A DNA stretch of 64,000 nucleotides from Erinaceus europaeus (Eukaryota > Chordata > Mammalia > Eulipotyphla > Erinaceidae): the NCBI RefSeq assembly GCF_950295315.1, contig NC_080171.1:116555064-116619063 (forward strand), given 5' to 3'. Positions 33,481 to 42,683 of this stretch are shown one piece after another. The position numbers and the translations under genes are program-made. The notes beneath the pieces are model-generated. The model was not told where the DNA came from and ran no database searches. It saw nothing but the letters and a program-made list of their open reading frames with translations. Each line of letters begins with the position of its first letter. The stretch's first letter is position 1.

Positions 33481-33689
33481 GGTGGGGTGGGGAAGAGGGG
33501 GAAAAAGAGAGAGAGAGAGAGAAAGAGAGTGGAGCTACACTAATAAGCACCAAGCCCCATGCAGAAATGGAAGGAAAGGTCATGAACCCTAAGTTCATAG
33601 GAATAATTTCATTTTATTTTTCCTGAATTATTCAGGAACTTGGTAACTGGAGGGCACAGGTTTTTAACTCTAGGCCTTGAACATGTGTT

Positions 33690-33942
33690 TACACACACAC
33701 ACACACACACACACAAAATACACAACACACACACAAAAAAATACACAACACACACAAATACACAAATACACAACACACACAAATACACAACACACACAAA
33801 ATACACAACACACACACAAAATACACAACACACACAAAATACACAACACACACACAAAATACACAACACACACACACTGTGAGCAGACCTGGCTAATGTA
33901 TTTGTGTGTGTGTTGTGTATTTGTGTGTGTGTTGTGTATTAA
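33690..33942. repeat. CA-rich minisatellite with inverted copy
   Basis: Units such as AATACACAACACACAC run from 33691 to 33877. After a 21-bp spacer, 33899-33940 carries the reverse complement (TATTTGTGTGTGTGTTGTGT, twice), so the two parts can pair. Confidence 0.9.
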
Positions 33943-34343
33943 GTTACTGGTGACACCCCAGACCTGGAAGCAGTTTGCCCATAGAGGCCACATTTTGTAG
34001 CCCCAGCCCCTGGAGGAGCTTTCGGTTGAAACCAGCCCACTGCTCCCCGCTGAGGGCAGGGACTGTGCCTTTCAGAGCCAGCAAGCTAAATGTGGGCTGC
34101 GGAGCAGCTAAGATTAGAAAAAGAAAGCGTAATGATCGGAATGCAGGCTGTCTAATCCAAACCAGAGACAGGAGGGAGTCGCACCTGTTGGGATCCTTCT
34201 CCTAAATGGAGTGGGCTTTCCTTCTGCTGGGCTGTGCCCATCAAATGTCCCACCAGGGACCTAGCTGAAACCTTTGATGCCACTTGCTTCCCCTGCTCAC
34301 AGGCCTGTGGGCACCTTCCTTGAGTGTCTTATAGAGAGGTGTC
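33943..34343. other. Unique sequence, possible conserved non-coding element
   Basis: 34095-34165 has an ordered, non-repetitive, homeobox-like composition (TAATGATCGG, TCTAATCC). No coding support. Confidence 0.35.
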
Positions 34344-34344
34344 A

Positions 34345-34740
34345 TGAAGGGGGCCAGGCTGTGCTGCACCTGGTTAAGGGCGCACATTACAGTGCGCAAG
34401 GACTCTGGTTTAAGGCCCTGGTCTCCAACTGCAGGGGGAAAGCCTCACGAATGGTGAAGCAGGGCTGTAGGTGTCTGTCTGTCTCTCTCCCTATTTCCCT
34501 CTCTCCTCTCAATTTCCCTCTGTCTCTATCCAATAATAAATAAATAAATAAATAAATTTTAAAAAGAGTTGGATGCTTTTACAATTATACAGAGAATTCC
34601 AAAAAGGTAGGGGTAGATAGCATAATGGTTATGCAAAGAGACTCTCATGCATGAGACTCCAAAGTCCTAGGTTCAACCCCCTGCACCACAGTAAGTCAGA
34701 GATGAGCAGTGCTCTGATAAAAAAAATAATAAAAAAATAA
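34345..34740 (+). repeat. Family D SINE followed by family B SINE
   Basis: D: 34347-34562 (GGGGGCCAGGCTGTGCTGCA). B: 34608-34740 (TAGGGGTAGATAGCATAATG to GAGCAGTGCTCTGAT). Confidence 0.88.
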
Positions 34741-34799
34741 AATGAAAAAGAGCAAATTCAGAGAGAGAGAGAGAGAGATGTGGGGGGAAGCATCACAAC

Positions 34800-35630
34800 T
34801 GGGCCATGATTGTATATCTGTAGGATTTCTTTTGAAGGTGATCTCGCTTCTCCTGATGATGAAGTGGCAAGACTCCAGCCTACCCAAACCTCCCCCCACC
34901 CAGTCTGCATCCTCTTGCCTGATTCACCCCACCCCACCCCACCCCACCCGTCCTGGGTGCACCCTGGATGCCGTGAGGAGAGAAAGCAGAGCCAGGGCGT
35001 GGCTGAGTCAACGGGATCAGGCACTTCACTGAAAATTCCTTTTTTGGAAGCGGGGCAGTGGCTTTCCAGGATGCCGAAATCCTTGGGAAGTGACGCAAGC
35101 CCAGCGGGCAGCGAGGAGAGGCCCAGCTGAGCAGGCTCCCTCGCTGGTGGAGCCTCAGCCTCCGCTTCCGCCAGGCCCTCGGCAGAGGGCGCATGGGGCT
35201 TCGGGCAGAGCTCCTTATATAGGAAATGTTTCTCTGGGAGGCTGGGGGGAACTTGGGGACTGCATGTGAGAGTCTCTGTGCCGCTGCCTCTACCGCATCT
35301 TATTGTGGGACAGCAGAAACAGAAGGGGTGCTGGAAACAAACAAACAAGCAAAGAGGGTGTGTTTGGGGGGAGGCTGTTGTGATTGCTTTGCTTTGCTTC
35401 GCTTTCTTGCCTCCTCCATCTGTGGGTGGTCAATACCTCAGCAGGTTTCTCTGTGTAGGCAGTTCAGACACAGTGGGCGCCCAGGACTGGAGTGGATGCT
35501 GATCACAGGGTCTGCACAGGGGGCTGCTGGGCTGTTTGTGAAGGGAGGAAAATCCAGTCACCTTATCCCCACTTGACAGTGAACCCAAGCTGTGGGGATG
35601 GTGCCAGACAGCTGGGGTGTTCTTAAAATT
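34800..35630. other. GC-rich unique block with TATA/CArG-like motif
   Basis: Repeat-free apart from a short CACCC run near 34930. 35050-35215 is GC-rich, and CCTTATATAGG (35212-35222) follows it on plus. It could be an enhancer or an unannotated promoter. The frame at 34758-35348 (minus) is open for 196 codons but has no recognised homology. Confidence 0.35.
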
Positions 35631-35639
35631 GTGTCCGGA

Positions 35640-35905
35640 GGGAGTTGGGCTGTAGCGCAGTGGGTTAAGCGCAGGTGGCACAAAGCACAAGAACCGGCAT
35701 AAGGATCCCGGTTCGAACCCCGGCTCCCCACCTGCAGGGGAGTTGCTTTACAGGCGGTGAAGCAGGTCTGCAGGTGTCTTTCTCTCCTCCTCTCTGTCTT
35801 CCCCTCCTCTCTCCATTTCTCTCTGTCCTATCCAACAACAACTACAACAATAAAACAACAAGGGCAACAAAAGGGAATAAATAAATAAAATAAATATTTT
35901 TAAAA
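35640..35905 (+). repeat. SINE, family A
   Basis: GGGAGTTGGGCTGTAGCGCA. Flanked by AATTGTGTC(C/T)GGAGG duplications. Confidence 0.93.
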
Positions 35906-35926
35906 GAATTAAAAAAATTGTGTCTG

Positions 35927-36155
35927 GAGGCCAGGTGATGGCACAACTGGTTAAGTGCACTTATTACAGAGCTCAAGGACCCAGGTTCAAGTCCCTAGTC
36001 TCCACCTGCAGGGGGAAAGCTTCATAAGTGGTGAAGCAGGGCTGCTGGTGTTTCTCTCTCCCTCTCCCTCTATATGCCCCCCTCCCTTCTCAATTTCTGT
36101 CTCTATCCAATAATAAATATATACATAATATTTAAAAAATAAAATATTTTTAAAT
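35927..36155 (+). repeat. SINE, family D
   Basis: GAGGCCAGGTGATGGCACAA to CAATAATAAATATATACATA. Confidence 0.85.
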
Positions 36156-36595
36156 TGTGTCTGAGCCATCAACCAGAAGAGGAGAAAGACCTGTAAGGCA
36201 ACATTTCTTAACAGGAAAATCACAGATGTATAGTAAATCGGTCTGCTGGCATCTATCTCCCTTGCTCTAAAAGCAGAACCCTCATTTCTTTCCGGGAGCC
36301 ATGCTTCCCCCACCTGTGAGAGTGGGGCTTCTCCTTTTCTCTTTGAGGGACCTGCTGAGTTGTACCCCAGTGTGTCACCAACTGTGTGATCTATCCAGGG
36401 CACTGCACAACAGCCCTGGGGCCACCTGTGTAGGCCTGGCAACCTGTTTGCCTGTGAGGAAAGGTGGCCTTGAAGAGATGCCAACCCAGGAAAACAGGAG
36501 ATTGAGAGACATGTGGTCAGGCGGGGGCAATGTCGCATACATGAGTTTGATCCCCAGCACTGACTGAGCCAGAGGGGTCTCTCTGTATCATTCAT
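36156..36595. other. Mostly unique sequence
   Basis: A degraded SINE end near 36530-36590. No gene. Confidence 0.4.
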
Positions 36596-36599
36596 AAAC

Positions 36600-36615
36600 A
36601 TATATGTATACGTAT

Positions 36616-36662
<47 letters not shown>
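36600..36662. repeat. (CA)n(TA)n microsatellite
   Basis: CA then TA units; a second TATC/TATA cluster lies at 36806-36850. Confidence 0.9.
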
Positions 36663-36667
<5 letters not shown>

Positions 36668-36684
36668 TGGAGAAAAATATATAG

Positions 36685-36805
36685 GATGGAGGTAGATAAT
36701 ATAATGGCTATGCAAAGAGACTTACATACCTGAGGCTCTGAAGCCCTAGGTTCAATCCCCAGCACCACCATAAGCCAGAGCTGAGCAGTGCTCTGATTTA
36801 AAAAA
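36685..36805 (+). repeat. tRNA-like SINE, family B
   Basis: GGAGGTAGATAATATAATGG to GCTGAGCAGTGCTCTGATTT. Confidence 0.85.
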
Positions 36806-36929
36806 ATATCTATATCTACATCTATATCTATCTATCTATCTATATATATAGATGGAGGGTGTAGAGAAATAGTCACCAGTCTAATCACCTTATTTCTTTT
36901 TAAATATTTCTATTTTCTCTTTCTTTCTT

Positions 36930-37253
36930 TTTTTTTTTTTGCCTCCAGGGTTATCGCTGTGGCTTGACACCTGCACTACAAATGCACTTCTGGAGGCCAT
37001 TTTTCCCATTTTGTTGCCTTGTTGTTGTTATTGTTATTGGTTGCTATTCCTATTGTTGAATAGGACAGAGAGAAATGGAGAGAGGAGGGAAGACAGAGAG
37101 GGGGAAAGAAAGATAGATACTTGCAGACCTGCTTCACTGCCCGTGAAGCAAACCCCTGCAGGTGGGGAGCCGGGGACTCAAACTGGGATCCTTATGCTGG
37201 TTCTTGCAATTTGAGCCATGTGCGCTTAACCCACTGTGCTACAGCCTGGTCCC
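36930..37253 (-). repeat. SINE, long family A
   Basis: CCAGGGTTATCGCTGTGGCT to CTACAGCCTGGTCCCC. Confidence 0.88.
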
Positions 37254-37289
37254 CAAATACTCCTTTTTTAAAAAATTTACACTCAATGG

Positions 37290-37560
37290 TTTATTTTATT
37301 TATTTATTTTCCCTTTTGTTTCCCTTGTTTTTTTTAATTGTTGTATTTATTATTGTTGGTGTTATTAATGTCGTCGTTGTTAGGACAGAGAAAAATGGAG
37401 ATGGGGAAGACAAAGAGGGTGAGAGAAAGATAGACACCTGCAGACCTGCTTCACCACCTGTGAAGCGACTCCCCTGCAGGTGGGGAGCCGGGGGCTCAAA
37501 CCGGGATCCTTACGCTGGTCCTTGCGCTTTGTGCCACCTGCGCTTAACCGCCTGACTCCC
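37290..37560 (-). repeat. SINE, family A, head-deleted variant
   Basis: GCGCTTAACCGCCTGACTCC lacks the GCTGCGCTA segment. Confidence 0.88.
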
Positions 37561-37574
37561 AATATTCCTTTTTT

Positions 37575-37732
37575 TAAAAAAAATTTTATTTATTTATTCA
37601 TGAGAAAGATAGGAGGAGAGAGAAAAAGAACCAGACATGACTCTGATACATGTGCTGCCAGTGATTGAATTCAAGACTTCGTGTTTGAGAGTTCAGTGCT
37701 TTATCTACTGCGTCAACTCCCAGACTACTAGT
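37575..37732 (-). repeat. SINE, family C
   Basis: AACCAGACATGACTCTGATA to TTTATCTACTGCGTCAACTC. Confidence 0.82.
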
Positions 37733-38243
37733 CACCTCATTTCTATCCCATGTCTAGCTGTGCCTGCAGGTGGAGTAACAGTCATCTTTGGCTTCCTGTG
37801 GCTTATGATGGCCTGAGCCAGAGTTCTGCTACTTGCAATTAAGGGTCGTGCTGGTAACACAGCTAGAGTAAGAACTAAAGGTGTGGGCCATTAGTAGCTT
37901 GCATCAGGTCTAGATTTCAAACACTTTTTTCCCCCCAAAGACAAGATGCTGCTGCCTGATGACCTTCAGATTTTCAGGTCTTTTATTTTTTGTTTTGTTT
38001 CATTAGATGCAAGTTAAAAAAAAAAAAAAAGAAAGAAGTACTCTAGGGAATTGAAACACATGAACTTGCAAAAAAAAAAAAAAGTGACCAAACTGCCTCT
38101 AAAATTTTAAGATGACTATGGTGGTGATGAGGGTGAGGGGAGGGGGCATCACAGAACTCTGGTGGTGGGTACAGTGTGAAATGATGACCCTGTAATCTCA
38201 GAGTTTTGTAAGCCACTATGAAGCCACTAATGAACAATGAATA
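37733..38243. other. Unique sequence ending in an L1-tail-like segment
   Basis: AGAACTCTGGTGGTGGGTAC at 38153 resembles the L1 3' terminus. No gene. Confidence 0.4.
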
Positions 38244-38245
38244 AA

Positions 38246-38530
38246 TAGGGCTGGGCAGTGGTGCACCCAGGTAAGCACACACAGCACTAAGCTCAAGGAC
38301 TCATGCAAGGATATGGGTTCGAGTCCCCAGCTTCTCACCTGTAGGAGGGATGCTTCATAAGTGGCAAAGCAGGTCTGCAGGTGTCTTTTCCTCTTTTCTC
38401 TATCTTACCTTCTTCTCTCAATTTCTCTCTGTCCTCTCCAATAAAATGGAAAAATGGCTGCCAGGAGCTTTGAATTTGTAGTGCTTGCAACAAGCTCCAG
38501 CGATAACCCTGGAGGCAATAAATAAATCAA
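38246..38530 (+). repeat. SINE, long family A variant
   Basis: GGGCTGGGCAGTGGTGCACC to AGCGATAACCCTGGAGGCAA. Confidence 0.87.
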
Positions 38531-38689
38531 CAAATAAATAAATAAATGAAATAAAAATGAATAAACAAAACTCCACAGTAATATTTGACAGCTCATGATT
38601 TCTGCAGTAGCAAGTATGAAGACTTAAAGACATAGTTCCATCTGCTCTATTGTTATCTTTAGGTTCCTGATTACTAAACAATTTGTTCT

Positions 38690-39770
38690 GTTTTATATTT
38701 TACCACTTTTCAGCCACCAAGTTGCAGACACTACCATGACACCATCCTGACAGATGGGCAGGTGACCTCACCAATGTGTCCTGGAACCCTAGCTCTCCAG
38801 AGCCCTGCCCCACTAGGGAAAGATAGAAACAGGCTGGGGTGGAGGATGGTAGTGCAGTGGGTTAAGTGCCCATGACATGAAGCTCAAGGACCAGCATTCA
38901 GGATCCTGGTTCATGCAGGATCCCAGTTAGAGCCCCTGGTTCCTCATCTGCAGGGGGCTCGCTTCACAAGCGGTGAAGCAGGTCTGAAGGTGTCTATCTC
39001 TCCTTTGTCTTCCCCTCCTCTCTCAATTTCTTTCTGTCCTATCCAACAACAACAATAGCAATAACAACAATAACAAGGGCAACAAAATGGGAAAAGCTGG
39101 CCTCCAGGAGCAGTGAACTTATAGTGCAGGCACCAAGCCCCAGCATAATCCTGGAGGAAAGAAAAAAAAGGGGGGGAGTCGGGCTGTAGCTCAGCAGATT
39201 AAGTGCACGTGGCACAAAGCATAAGGACCAGCGTAAGGATCCTGGTTTGAGCCCCTGGCTCCCCACCTACAGGGGAGTCACTTCACAGGTGGTGAAAGCA
39301 GGTCTGCAGGTGTTTATCTTTCTCTCCCCCTCTCTGTCTTCCCCTCCTCTCTCCATTTCTCTCTGTCCTATCCAACAACGATGACAACAATAATAACTAC
39401 AACAACAAAAAAACAAGGGCAACAAAATGGAAAATAAATAATAATAATAATAAACTATGAAAATAAATACATAAATAAATAAAAGTTATTAAAAGAAAAA
39501 AAGAAAAGAAACAGGCTAGGGGTATGGATCAACTTCTCAACGCCTATGTTGAGCGGGGAAGCAATTACAGAAGCCAGACCTTCTACCTTCTGCATCCCAC
39601 AATGACCCTGGGTCCATGCTCCCAGAGGATTAAAGAATAGGAAAGCTATCAGGGGAGGGGATGGGATACGGAGTTCTGGTGGTAGGAACTGTGTGGAATT
39701 GTACCCCTCTTATCCTATGGTGTTGTCATTATGTCCATTTTATAAATAATAAATAAATAAATTAAAGGAT
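38690..39770 (+). mobile_element. L1 3' UTR interrupted by two family A SINEs
   Basis: L1 runs to 38836 (CTCACCAATGTGTCCTGGAA) and resumes at 39507 (GGGTATGGATCAACTTCTCA to a TAAATAATAAATAAAT tail). Two forward SINEs lie between (38840-39165 and 39173-39500), with AGAAACAGGCT repeated at both edges. Confidence 0.82.
38840..39500 (+). repeat. Two tandem family A SINEs
   Basis: The first has a duplicated B-box segment (GGATCCTGGTTCATGCAGGA then TCCCAGTTAGAGCCCC, 38901-38936). The second (head GGGAGTCGGGCTGTAGCTCA) is better preserved. Confidence 0.87.
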
Positions 39771-39920
39771 TTTGGTCATACTCCCAGAGGGGTAAAGAGT
39801 AGGGAAGCTTCCAATGGAAAGGATGGGATACGGAACTCTGGTGGTGGGAATTGTATAGAATTGTACCCCTCTTATCTTACAATCTTGTTAATCATTACTA
39901 AAACCAATAATAAAAAAGAA
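39771..39920 (+). mobile_element. L1 3' terminus, second short copy
   Basis: Repeats the last 140 bp of the element just upstream (CTTCCAATGGAAAGGATGGG, GAACTCTGGTGGTGGGAATT), ending AATAATAAAAAAG. Confidence 0.75.
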
Positions 39921-39924
39921 CTTA

Positions 39925-40286
39925 AAAACAGGGACTAATGAGATAGCCCGGCTGAGTGGGCGCTGTTTTGCTATATTTGTGACCCAGATTTGAGCCACCT
40001 ATCCCCTCCATGGGAGTGATATGGTCATGGACTAAGCTTTCATGCCCTGGTCTCTCTCTTTTTCTGTTTGAAAAAGTTGACCTAGAACAGTGAACTCTTG
40101 GCAACAATAAAAGAAAGACTTAGAAGCAACTGTTTTTATTAGCAGGACACTTAAAAGCAACTGATTTATTCGCAGAACATTTCTAACTGAATCTTGCTCC
40201 TACATGAAAGTTTTGGCTTTTTTTTTTTTTTTTTTTGGAGGGGAGGAGATGAAAGAGAAACAAAGAAGTATTACACTGAAACAGTA
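39925..40286. other. Old SINE remnant and CIDEA downstream flank
   Basis: 39940-40075 is a degraded tRNA-like SINE (GAGATAGCCCGGCTGAGTGG). A T run at about 40216-40236 follows. No gene. Confidence 0.5.
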
Positions 40287-40287
40287 A

Positions 40288-40595
40288 GAGTAACTCTTGT
40301 GATTCATTTATTGTGGGAGGGTAGGAACCCAGAGAGCCCAGTGCCGGTGAACCATATTTCTGCTCTTGATAGTTTCCTTCTGCCCCTGGAACTCAGTCCC
40401 CACCTCAGAGTTGGCCCTGCACAGCCCCCTTGGTATAGCCCATCAGACTCCTTTCTTGCACCCAGGTGCCAGTGCTGAGAAGTGACTGGCAATCTGAAGG
40501 GCACATGATTAAGAACATAACGAGCATACTTCATATTCGCCACTCGAGAGGAATCTTTGGATGAAGAGCCTGCGAGTGTGCTGTGGTGTGTGTTC
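40288..40595 (-). other. CIDEA: CIDEA 3' untranslated region
   Basis: Sequence from the CIDEA stop codon to about 20 nt beyond the first AATAAA. It contains no SINE or L1, unlike its surroundings, which fits a constrained exon. The cleavage point is inferred from the usual 10-30 nt spacing. Confidence 0.7.
40307..40312 (-). terminator. CIDEA: Polyadenylation signal of CIDEA
   Basis: Canonical AATAAA on the minus strand (TTTATT on plus), about 285 nt after the stop codon and the first such hexamer in the 3' UTR. Confidence 0.75.
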
Positions 40596-40743
40596 CTACC
40601 CACAGGTGAAGCCCCGCCTGGAGTGAGGCCTGGGAGAAGCCCGTTCTTCTGTGTCACCCAGCACTCGGAGCATGTAAGTGCCGGTGTAGATGAGGAACTG
40701 TCCAGTCACCTGGGCAACGTGGGACAGGAACCGCAGCAGGCTC
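40596..40743 (-). CDS. CIDEA: CIDEA last coding exon (partial)
   Basis: After an AG acceptor (40745-40744), one base completes a split codon and 48 codons follow. They begin SLLRFLSHVAQVTGQFLIY, continue TGTYMLRVLGDTEER, and end RRGFTCG before TAG (40598-40596). This matches the C terminus of CIDEA (human SLLRFLSYSAQVTGQFLIYL ... FTCG), with a few substitutions. CIDEA is a CIDE-family protein of lipid droplets and the endoplasmic reticulum that promotes droplet fusion and lipid storage, notably in brown fat. The encoded segment includes the C-terminal hydrophobic/amphipathic part involved in membrane and droplet association; the CIDE-N domain and most of CIDE-C lie in upstream exons not seen here. 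A precise acceptor and intronic sequence upstream show this is an exon and not a processed copy. The frame is intact. Confidence 0.95.
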
Positions 40744-40803
40744 CTACCACAGAAGGGAGAGGGAAGGCATCAGGCTTGGAGTTCTGGACCAGTGAGAGGG
40801 AAT

Positions 40804-40808
<5 letters not shown>

Positions 40809-40860
<52 letters not shown>
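40809..40860. repeat. (CA)n microsatellite in the last CIDEA intron
   Basis: An uninterrupted CA run of about 26 units, which reads TG on the transcribed strand. It lies about 65 nt upstream of the 3' splice site of the last CIDEA exon. Confidence 0.95.
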
Positions 40861-40861
<1 letters not shown>

Positions 40862-41128
40862 CCAACATGTGCTCAGAGCAAACTATGCATTCTGAAACGC
40901 TTTGAAGTTTGAAAAGCATAAATCTCCCATGGGAGAAAGACTAGTTACCATGCAGAGTCCGCCATGTAATACTGATGCCATTGGTCCTGAGCCCCCTCCC
41001 CCAGGAACATGGCTTCCATTAACCACTTCAAATTCTGGTCTATGGCTTATCAATTAGAAAGGGCTGGTGGACCACCTCATCCATTCTGGAAGCCCTGTGG
41101 GGGTCTAGCCACTAAAATCAGGCAGGTC
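40861..41128. other. Last CIDEA intron, unique sequence
   Basis: Non-repetitive sequence upstream of the CIDEA acceptor. I searched it for the preceding CIDEA exon (the CIDE-C segment ending GLLR) and did not find it. Confidence 0.6.
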
Positions 41129-41260
41129 TGGTGTGGGGTAGATAGCATAATGGCTATGCAAAGAGACTCTCATGCCTGAGGCTCCAATGTCTCCAGTCTT
41201 TTTAATCCCCCCCCACCATCTGCCAGAGCTGAGGAATGCTCTGGTAAAAATTATTAATTA
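41129..41260 (+). repeat. tRNA-like SINE, family B
   Basis: Head GGGTAGATAGCATAATGGC, then TCATGCCTGAGGCTCCAATG and GAGCTGAGGAATGCTCTGGT, ending in an ATTA-rich tail. Confidence 0.8.
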
Positions 41261-41918
41261 ATTAATAATAGTAAAATAAATAAAGCCAGGAGATCAGCTG
41301 TGAAGGGAAGAGTCAGGCTGAAAGCAGGTCTTAGCAAAAGCTGTGCAAACCAATGACCCATTTTGTTCAGAGAAATTGAATATACCAGACTGACCCTGCT
41401 AGCGGCATCTAAACCGTATGGCTGAGCCTGGCATTCAAGTTATTTCAAACCAAAAACACAGCTTTAATGCAAATTCTCATTCTCTGCTGAGTCCAGGAAC
41501 AAAACTTTCATTCCATTTTAATGATCCTCTACTTCGAGGGCAGCTAGGGGGTCAACACTGGGCCATCACCCAAACGTGTCTGGGCAGCTTCTGCCTTTCA
41601 TTCGGGGGCCTTTGTGACTTTGGTGGCTGCTTTTAATGCCATGGGCTCTATCAGACAGTAAGTAGCAGGAAGGGCAACTACATGTTTCCAAAAAGAAAAA
41701 GGGGGTACGGTGTATACTCTTCACTATGCTTTCCTAAGTTGTAGTAAACTTTGCTGCTTCCTTTTTAACATAAAACTCCCCCCACCCCCCTTATCTTAGC
41801 AAAAATAGGAAGTTCTTTCAGGAGTCAAGATTTCAACACTGGAGGGAAAAATAAGAACTGTCGCCTAAGAGCCAGTTGACAGTTTTCTTTCTTTTTTTTT
41901 CCAAATTAAAGTTTTTTT
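41261..41918. other. Unique intronic sequence
   Basis: No repeat family is recognised apart from a short C-rich run near 41780. It presumably belongs to the last CIDEA intron. No exon with plausible splice sites and homology was found. Confidence 0.45.
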
Positions 41919-41919
41919 T

Positions 41920-42187
41920 TTTCTATATTTATTTATTCCCTTTTGTTGCCCTTTTTTTTTTCATTGTTGTACTTATTTCTGTTCTTGTTGGATAGGACTG
42001 AGAAATGGAGAGAGGAGGGAAAGACAGAGAGGGGGAAAGAAAGACAGACACCCGCAGACCTGCTTCACCACCTGTGAAGCGACTCCCTTGCAGGTGGGGA
42101 TCCAGGGGCTCAAACCGGGATCCTTACGCCGGTCCTTGTGCTTTGTGCCATGTGCGCTTAACCTGCTGCGCTACCACCTGACTCCCG
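41920..42187 (-). repeat. tRNA-derived SINE, family A
   Basis: Reverse copy from the TTTATTCCC tail to ACCTGACTCCC at the tRNA-like head. It is fairly complete and little diverged. Confidence 0.88.
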
Positions 42188-42334
42188 ACAGTTTTCAAGA
42201 GCAAAGAAGTGACTGCCCGACTTGCCGTTGTCTTGGGGCCTGGGCAGTTATGAATCTTCTTAGAGGATTAATGATGCATTTAGTGAAGGGCTGGATGAGG
42301 GTGTGTTCAGAGCCTGTGCAATCGTAGAGACCTT

Positions 42335-42470
42335 GGAAGCAACCTTCTCATTCTTAAGATGATGAAACTAAAGCACAGGAAGTTAACTGAGCTGCTAAAG
42401 GTCACACAGCTGACTGCTCTGGCAGGCCAGGCAGGTCAGCAGGTGTGTGTTCTGCCCATATTCAGGGAGT
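42335..42470 (-). repeat. MIR (ancient tRNA-derived SINE) fragment
   Basis: GATGATGAAACTAAAGCACAG followed by AGGTCACACAGCTGACTG is the reverse of the MIR core. It stops just before the assembly gap. Confidence 0.75.
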
Positions 42471-42483
42471 GGGAATGTAAGGT

Positions 42484-42683
42484 NNNNNNNNNNNNNNNNN
42501 NNNNNNNNNNNNNNNNNNNNNNNNNNNNNNNNNNNNNNNNNNNNNNNNNNNNNNNNNNNNNNNNNNNNNNNNNNNNNNNNNNNNNNNNNNNNNNNNNNNN
42601 NNNNNNNNNNNNNNNNNNNNNNNNNNNNNNNNNNNNNNNNNNNNNNNNNNNNNNNNNNNNNNNNNNNNNNNNNNNNNNNNNNN
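42484..42683. other. Assembly gap, 200 Ns
   Basis: Exactly 200 unknown bases, a round number typical of a placeholder for a scaffold join of unknown size. IMPA2 exon 1 lies on one side and CIDEA exon 5 on the other, and all intervening exons are absent. Confidence 0.99.

Noticed and set aside
33609..34000. Cys/Val- or His/Thr-rich ORFs
   Set aside because: Translation of the CA-rich minisatellite.
34758..35348. 196-codon minus-strand ORF in the GC-rich block
   Set aside because: No recognised domain or homology; the start of the frame and its C-rich part look coincidental. Kept only as a regulatory-region note.
40304..40657. 117-codon minus-strand frame over the CIDEA exon
   Set aside because: It is in a different frame from the recognised CIDEA C terminus and mostly covers the 3' UTR.
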